This document shows positions 59,478 through 64,000 of a DNA stretch of 64,000 bases, in pieces. The stretch is from Xanthomonas hortorum pv. cynarae. GTDB lineage: Bacteria; Pseudomonadota; Gammaproteobacteria; Xanthomonadales; Xanthomonadaceae. The stretch spans positions 81,506 through 145,505 of the forward strand of contig NZ_MDFM01000013.1 in the NCBI RefSeq assembly GCF_002939985.1. Direction: 5' to 3'. Both the position numbers and the translations under genes were made by a program. Position 1 is the stretch's first letter. Each line of letters starts with the position of its first letter. The notes under the pieces were generated by a model, which was given only the letters and a program-made list of their open reading frames with translations, was not told the DNA's origin and ran no database searches.

Positions 59478-60716
59478 ATGAAGATCTATCTCGTTGGCGG
59501 CGCAGTCCGCGATGCCCTGCTTGGCCAGCCTGCTGGCGACCGCGACTGGGTCGTGGTCGGTGCCGATCAGACGCAGATGGAACGCCTGGGCTTCAAACCG
59601 GTGGGGAAAGATTTCCCGGTATTTCTGCATCCGCACAGCGGTGAGGAATATGCGCTGGCGCGTACCGAGCGCAAGTCCGGGCGCGGCTATCGTGGCTTCG
59701 TGGTGGATGCCGACCCGTCGGTGACGCTCGAAGAAGACCTGCTGCGCCGCGACTTCACCATCAATGCGATCGCACGCGACGAAGACACCGGCGAGCTATT
59801 CGATCCCTACGGCGGCGCGCGCGATCTGCAAGCACGCGTGCTGCGTCATGTAGGCCCGGCGTTCGTCGAAGATCCCGTGCGCGTGTTGCGCGCAGCGCGC
59901 TTCATGGCACGACTGGCACCGTTGGGTTTCACTATCGCGCCAGAGACCGCTGCATTGATGCGCGAGATGGCCGCCAGCGGCGAACTCGACAGCCTGGTGC
60001 CCGAACGCGTGTGGCAGGAGTTGCGTCGCGTACTGGCAAGCGCGCAGCCCTCCGCATTTTTGCGCGCCCTGCACGACACCGACGCACTGCGCGTCATCCT
60101 GCCGGAAATCGACGCGCTGTACGGCGTACCGCAACGCGCCGAGTTTCATCCTGAAGTGGATACCGGCATCCACCAGGAAATGGTCAGCGACATGGCCGCG
60201 CGACTGGCGCCGGGCGATGCGCTGGTGGGCTTTGCCGCGCTCACCCACGATCTGGGCAAAGCACTCACACCACCGGACGAATGGCCACGCCACATCATGC
60301 ACGAGCAACGCGGCGTCGCCCCGCTGCAAGCCCTGTGCGAACGCCTCAAGGTGCCGCAGGACTATCGCCAGCTTGCCGTCACCGCCTGCCGCGAACACCT
60401 GAACGTGCATCGCCTGCCCGAACTGCGCGACCGCACCGTGCACGAACTGCTGATGCGCTGCGATGCCTTCCGCCGCCCCGAGCGCATCGCACAACTTGCC
60501 CTGGTCTGCGAAGCCGACAAGCGTGGCCGCCTGGGTAGCGAAGATGCGGCGTATCCGCAGGGCGAAGAACTCAAACGCTTGCATGCTGCTGCGCTCGCAA
60601 TCAATGCACGCGACCTGGCTGCAGAAGGTTTGAAAGGCCCGCAGATCGGTGAGGCATTGGCGAAGGCACGGATTGCCGCGATTGCGGCTGTACGCATTTT
60701 AAAACGCGTGGAGTGA
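59478..60716 (+). CDS. cca: Multifunctional CCA tRNA nucleotidyltransferase with HD phosphohydrolase domain
   Basis: A 412-residue class II tRNA nucleotidyltransferase that adds or repairs the 3' CCA end. The head has [13 protein letters not shown] (GGAxRD, 7-12) and the metal-binding DRD at 21-23. [10 protein letters not shown] and [16 protein letters not shown] are neck/flexible-loop motifs. The C-terminal HD domain (about 225-330) has [14 protein letters not shown] and [11 protein letters not shown], giving the 2',3'-cyclic phosphodiesterase/phosphatase activity of the gammaproteobacterial type. ATG 59478 is preferred; a TTG at 59439 would add 13 unrelated residues. It stands alone, downstream of repeats. 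Confidence 0.95.
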   Translation: MKIYLVGGAVRDALLGQPAGDRDWVVVGADQTQMERLGFKPVGKDFPVFLHPHSGEEYALARTERKSGRGYRGFVVDADPSVTLEEDLLRRDFTINAIARDEDTGELFDPYGGARDLQARVLRHVGPAFVEDPVRVLRAARFMARLAPLGFTIAPETAALMREMAASGELDSLVPERVWQELRRVLASAQPSAFLRALHDTDALRVILPEIDALYGVPQRAEFHPEVDTGIHQEMVSDMAARLAPGDALVGFAALTHDLGKALTPPDEWPRHIMHEQRGVAPLQALCERLKVPQDYRQLAVTACREHLNVHRLPELRDRTVHELLMRCDAFRRPERIAQLALVCEADKRGRLGSEDAAYPQGEELKRLHAAALAINARDLAAEGLKGPQIGEALAKARIAAIAAVRILKRVE

Positions 60717-60786
60717 GAAGCAGTCGCTTATTGAGGGGAGCGGCGCTGTGCCGGCGGATCGGTGAGCTAGGCCAGCATCATTCGTG

Positions 60787-60816
60787 AAAGCCTCGTCGCG
60801 CCCAGGTGCGCTCCTA
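60787..60816 (-). repeat. REP-like palindrome
   Basis: On the minus strand it reads GTAGGAGCGCACCTGGGCGC then GACGAGGCTTT, the form of REP elements common in pseudomonads and xanthomonads, with a GCGC-centred stem. It is a single copy here, in the convergent gap between cca and the receptor gene. Confidence 0.5.
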
Positions 60817-60976
60817 CGCTGCTGATTGCACCGCGTGAGACGCATGAATCGCCAGGCGCAACGCTCTGCGCGACGACAAGAAGCGCAGTATTTGCAGGAA
60901 GCACACCGGGTGCGTAGTGGCATAAGCATCGATGCCATCCACGCGCCCTGTGCGCGCCTCCTCTAACCCGCACGCA

Positions 60977-63640
60977 TTACAGCTTGAAATTCAGACTCAA
61001 CATGAAAGAACGACCGTTCTTGTAGATGTAGTACGGCTGGTTCTTGTTGCCGATGTAGCTGAAGTAGGTTTCGTCCAGCAGATTGGTGGCTTCCAGCGCC
61101 ACGCGCAGGCGCTCGGTAGCCTGGTAGCCGAACGATGCATCCACCTGGGTAAACGCGTCGGTCATTTGCTGGCCGTTGAGCCGGCCGATCTGGGTGAAGT
61201 ACTCCGAGCGCCAGCCCAGATTCACCCGCGCGCTCCATTTGCCCTGCTCGTAGTACGGGCTGATGTTGTAGGCGTTGCGCGAGTTGTACGGCAGGCTGTA
61301 ATCGCCGTCGGTCTTGGAATCGGAATAGGTGTAGTTGGCCACCACGCCGAATCCGTTACCGAAGTTGTGCTGCAGGTTGAGCGCCACGCCACGCACCTTG
61401 GCATCGCCGGCATTGGTCGGCACGGAGGTCTGATACGTGCTCGAACCGCCGGTGACGTTGTTGAAGAACACCCGGTCTTCCACCGTGGTCAGGATGTAGT
61501 TGGAGATGTCGCGCGAGAAAAATTCGCCGCTGAGCAGGCTGCTGTCGGAGAAATACCACTCCAGCGATGCGCCCAGATTGGTCGACTCGTACGGGCTCAG
61601 ACCGGGATTGCCGGTGGATGCGGTGAGCGTGGTGTCGTCGGTGGCCACGTACGGGGTCATGTTGGTGTAGCGCGGCCGCGCGATCACCTTGGAAGCGGCA
61701 AAGCGCACCATCAAATCGTCGCGCAGGTCGTAGGCGATATTGAAGGCCGGCAGCCACTTGCCATAACTGTTGAGGAAGTTGACCGGCGTGTAGCCGCCGC
61801 CCGGCGCATAGCTGAAACCGTCGGTGGAATCGCGCGTATGCACATAACGTACGCCGATGTTGCCGCGATACCGCTCGCCGGAAAAATTGGCTTGCAGGAA
61901 CCACGCACGGTTCTGCTCTTCGATGCTGTAGTTGCCGGCGTAGCTGATCGGCAGCCCGTCATCGCCTTCCAGTCCACTGATGTACTGGCTGATCGAGCCG
62001 CTGTTGATCGTCGACCATTGCTGCATATCGGCGCTGGTGGATATGCCATCCAGATAGCCCGATGGTGTGGTGCCCGGCGAGAATGCGGCAAGCGTGCTGC
62101 CATCGTTCGGCGTCCAGGTGCGGCTGTAAGCAGATTGCCCGGTGGCGTGATTGGTGAGCTTGATACCGGTCAGAATCTGCGTAAACGGACCCCACTCCAC
62201 TGCATGATCGAAGTCCAGCTGCAGATAGCGCTCTTTGTCGTACTGCGGGCTGTGGCTGGCCGATGCATTATTGAGTTGCATCGCCGCAGCGTTGGTGGGG
62301 TCGGTGCTGTAGTCCATCGCGGTGCGGCGCCCGTCGATGTTGTAGCTGTAGCCGGCAAGATTGCGGAACTGGATGCCGTAGATGCGCTCGGCACCACCTT
62401 GCGAGCTGGTGTAACCAACCTGGCTCGACGCATTCCAGCCATCGCCATGCCAGTCGGCACGCAAGTGGATGCTGCCGGTGGTGACGTCGCTGTTGCGCAG
62501 ATAACCATCCAGGAACGTGGTGGATTGATCGCCGAACGTACCCGAGGTGGCCACGCCGTTTTCGAAGCCCAGCGCCTGCGCATCGCCCGGGTTGGAGCCC
62601 CAGTAGCCGTAGCGGCTCTGGTTGTAGTTGTCGAAACTTTCCTTGACGTACAAACCGGTCAGATTGAGCTCGAAGTCGGCATCCGGCTTCCACTGCAGTG
62701 CGGCGCTGACACCATCGCGCTTGCGCGTCTGCTGAAACAACGCGGTATTGATCGAAGTCGGAAACACACCGGTGTTATTGCCCACCACACCCGGCGGAAA
62801 CCCTGCGCCTTCCACGTTGTCGTAGCCGAAAATTTCCACACCATCGCGGCGCAACACGCGCTGCGAATGCATCACCGAGGTGAGCACACCCAGGGTTTCG
62901 TCCTGGTTTTTCCAGCTGTACAACGCCGATACGTTCGGCTTGGGGTCTTCGGAGCGATCGTTATAGCCGTAGCTCAGCGTACCGGTCAGCGTATTACGCT
63001 CGAGATCCAGCGGTTTGCGCGTATGCACGATCACGGTGCCGCCGATGGAGCCTTCGTCGATCCGCGCTTCCGGAGTCTTGTAGACCTCCATCAAGCCAAC
63101 CACTTCCGGTGCCAGCGTGCTGTAGTTGAACGAGCGGCTATCCGGATCGTTGGGGTCGCCGCCCCAACTGGTGGAGGCAATGGTCTGGCCATTGAGCAGC
63201 ACGCGATTGAGCGCAGGATCGGTGCCGAGGATGCTGACTTTTTCGCCTTCGCCGAACTGCCGGTCCACGGTGATGCCGGAGAGCCGCGACAGCGATTCGG
63301 CGACGTTGGTATCGGGGAATTTACCGATGTCTTCGGCGCTGATCGCATCGACGATCGCATCGGCATTGCGCTTGACGTTGAGCGCCTTGCCGAGACTGGC
63401 CTGATAACCCACCACCTTGATTTCATCCAAGGTGGAGACCGACGGATTGGTTTGCGCGGGTGCCTGTTGCTGGGCGGGTGCAGGCTGTTCCTGCGCGAAT
63501 ACGGGAAGTGCCGCAGTGCTGGCAAAAGCCGCGCCACCCAACAGCAAACCACGGACCGCTGCGCTCAGTGGCGAACGACGCGGTGCACGCGCATGACACA
63601 GGACATGACCGGACAACTCGAACACACGGGGATACACCAT
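60977..63640 (-). CDS. TonB-dependent receptor, carbohydrate-uptake type
   Basis: An 887-residue outer-membrane receptor of the large proteobacterial class often tied to sugar utilisation. The signal peptide ends LPVFA (about residue 49), a short Pro/Gln-rich linker follows, then TonB box LDEIKVVGYQASL. The plug has EDIGKFPDTNVAESLSRLSG, VSILGTDPALNRVLLNGQTI and LMEVYKTPEARIDEGSIGGT. The barrel closes with LEATNLLDETYFSYIGNK and SFMLSLNFKL. A LacI-type palindrome about 195 bp upstream fits carbohydrate control. ATG 63640 has AGAGGT upstream and starts the signal peptide; an earlier frame to 63814 would add 58 unrelated residues. The substrate is unknown. Confidence 0.88.
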   Translation of the reverse strand: MVYPRVFELSGHVLCHARAPRRSPLSAAVRGLLLGGAAFASTAALPVFAQEQPAPAQQQAPAQTNPSVSTLDEIKVVGYQASLGKALNVKRNADAIVDAISAEDIGKFPDTNVAESLSRLSGITVDRQFGEGEKVSILGTDPALNRVLLNGQTIASTSWGGDPNDPDSRSFNYSTLAPEVVGLMEVYKTPEARIDEGSIGGTVIVHTRKPLDLERNTLTGTLSYGYNDRSEDPKPNVSALYSWKNQDETLGVLTSVMHSQRVLRRDGVEIFGYDNVEGAGFPPGVVGNNTGVFPTSINTALFQQTRKRDGVSAALQWKPDADFELNLTGLYVKESFDNYNQSRYGYWGSNPGDAQALGFENGVATSGTFGDQSTTFLDGYLRNSDVTTGSIHLRADWHGDGWNASSQVGYTSSQGGAERIYGIQFRNLAGYSYNIDGRRTAMDYSTDPTNAAAMQLNNASASHSPQYDKERYLQLDFDHAVEWGPFTQILTGIKLTNHATGQSAYSRTWTPNDGSTLAAFSPGTTPSGYLDGISTSADMQQWSTINSGSISQYISGLEGDDGLPISYAGNYSIEEQNRAWFLQANFSGERYRGNIGVRYVHTRDSTDGFSYAPGGGYTPVNFLNSYGKWLPAFNIAYDLRDDLMVRFAASKVIARPRYTNMTPYVATDDTTLTASTGNPGLSPYESTNLGASLEWYFSDSSLLSGEFFSRDISNYILTTVEDRVFFNNVTGGSSTYQTSVPTNAGDAKVRGVALNLQHNFGNGFGVVANYTYSDSKTDGDYSLPYNSRNAYNISPYYEQGKWSARVNLGWRSEYFTQIGRLNGQQMTDAFTQVDASFGYQATERLRVALEATNLLDETYFSYIGNKNQPYYIYKNGRSFMLSLNFKL

Positions 63641-63834
63641 TGCGTGGACCTCTAGGCTGATACGTCGCAACCGGTGAGTTGCGCAAGAACGCGCGATGCG
63701 CGTGCCATGCCCGCACTCCGTCCCCTGTGCCGGAAGCGAGCAACGTCCCGCACTGCCTCGTGGCGTGCGGGTCAAGGCGCCAGACCGATGCATGATCGGC
63801 GGCAACGTCTGCATGAATTCGGAGTGTGCTCCTG

Positions 63835-63858
63835 TTCGCTGACAACGTTATCAGCGAA
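63835..63858. promoter_or_regulatory. LacI-family-type operator palindrome
   Basis: A 24-bp palindrome, TTCGCTGACAAC joined to GTTATCAGCGAA, with a single mismatch between halves and the central AACGTT typical of LacI/GalR-family sites. It lies upstream of the receptor gene (minus strand) and outside the insertion sequence. Confidence 0.65.
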
Positions 63859-63917
63859 GGTGCCTACCGCAAGCCGCGCTGTCAACTCAACGACACAAAC
63901 AGCCTGATTTATGTTTA

Positions 63918-64000
63918 GAGCGTGTTATGAACTTTGCCCTTGTCACGATAACGTATACGGATGAAGCCTCGTAAGCCATATCCAACCGATATCTCCGACG
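63918..64000 (+). mobile_element. Left end of an IS5-family insertion sequence (runs off the window)
   Basis: GAGCGTGTTATGAACTTTGC at 63918 looks like the terminal inverted repeat of IS5-group elements, preceded by TTTA in the host DNA. A transposase-like frame starts 43 bp inside. The other end is outside the window, so type and target duplication cannot be confirmed. Confidence 0.6.
63961..64000 (+). CDS. IS5-family transposase, N-terminal 13 codons only
   Basis: ATG at 63961 opens a frame reading MKPRKPYPTDISD to the window edge. This closely resembles the usual start of IS5-group transposases (RKPYPTD/S-x-SDEEW). The catalytic DDE domain lies beyond the window. It would cut and join the element's ends. 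Recognition rests on a short stretch plus the adjacent terminal-repeat-like sequence. Confidence 0.6.
   Translation, partial: MKPRKPYPTDISD

Noticed and set aside
53980..63655. Long plus-strand frames opposite the two receptors (53980-56433 and 60932-63655)
   Set aside because: Both are antisense to clear TonB-dependent receptors and encode low-complexity Val/Ala/Gly/Arg sequence without motifs.

Overview
The window is high-GC chromosomal DNA of a plant-associated gammaproteobacterium of the Xanthomonadaceae, almost certainly Xanthomonas. The main reasons are an amylosucrase next to a sucrose-type TonB-dependent receptor (the sux locus arrangement), three further large TonB-dependent receptors, secreted plant cell-wall enzymes (one PL4 lyase and two GH12 glucanases), a plant-type GshA, and dispersed structured repeats of the kind these genomes carry. 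There is no plasmid, phage or CRISPR signature. The only transposon is the left end of an insertion sequence at the extreme right edge.

Layout. 1-3.4 kb: end of suxA and suxB (sucrose uptake and cleavage), then repeats. 3.4-6.9 kb: DJ-1/PfpI protein, a DUF1704 putative metallopeptidase, and rsgA. 7.0-9.6 kb: alaA-like aminotransferase, SGNH hydrolase and methyltransferase in one run. 9.6-10.9 kb: a tandem block of repeats. 10.9-15.3 kb: siderophore-type receptor, membrane-anchored polysaccharide deacetylase, and a glutaredoxin-IscA-like-rhodanese fusion. 15.7-20.2 kb: DUF924 protein, a translationally coupled pair of exported amidohydrolases (the second without the HxH metal site), DUF2809 protein, and a small GRAM/PH-like protein. 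20.4-24.0 kb: rhamnogalacturonan lyase and tandem GH12 enzymes. 24.5-25.5 kb: a frameshifted degV-family gene. 26.1-29.7 kb: hypothetical gene, then an EamA/PhzF operon divergent from a MocR regulator. 30.2-33.2 kb: complete glutathione-dependent formaldehyde detoxification operon frmR-adhC-gfa-fghA with a visible operator. 33.5-37.1 kb: a 1198-residue multi-PAS/GAF HWE histidine kinase. 37.3-41.3 kb: small lipoprotein, GT4 glycosyltransferase, and an OmpR-type two-component pair. 41.6-46.5 kb: gshA, engB, cytochrome c4, and two DsbA-like lipoproteins. 46.6-52.8 kb: EEP-family protein and the betT-betB-betA choline-to-betaine operon. 53.6-63.6 kb: receptor, soluble lytic transglycosylase, cca, and a second receptor preceded by a LacI-type operator.

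The most unusual content is not protein-coding. Two related intergenic palindrome families share an 18-base core: A (107 bp, six full copies plus two deletion scars) and B (100 bp, eight full copies plus one truncated). They are arranged as convergent A-spacer-B modules, often with a tail resembling the 5' half of a tRNA. They lie downstream of gene 3' ends, mostly at convergent junctions. They show apparent compensatory changes in the stems and two precise hairpin deletions between 6-bp direct repeats. All functional names come from family recognition by eye; no database search was run.
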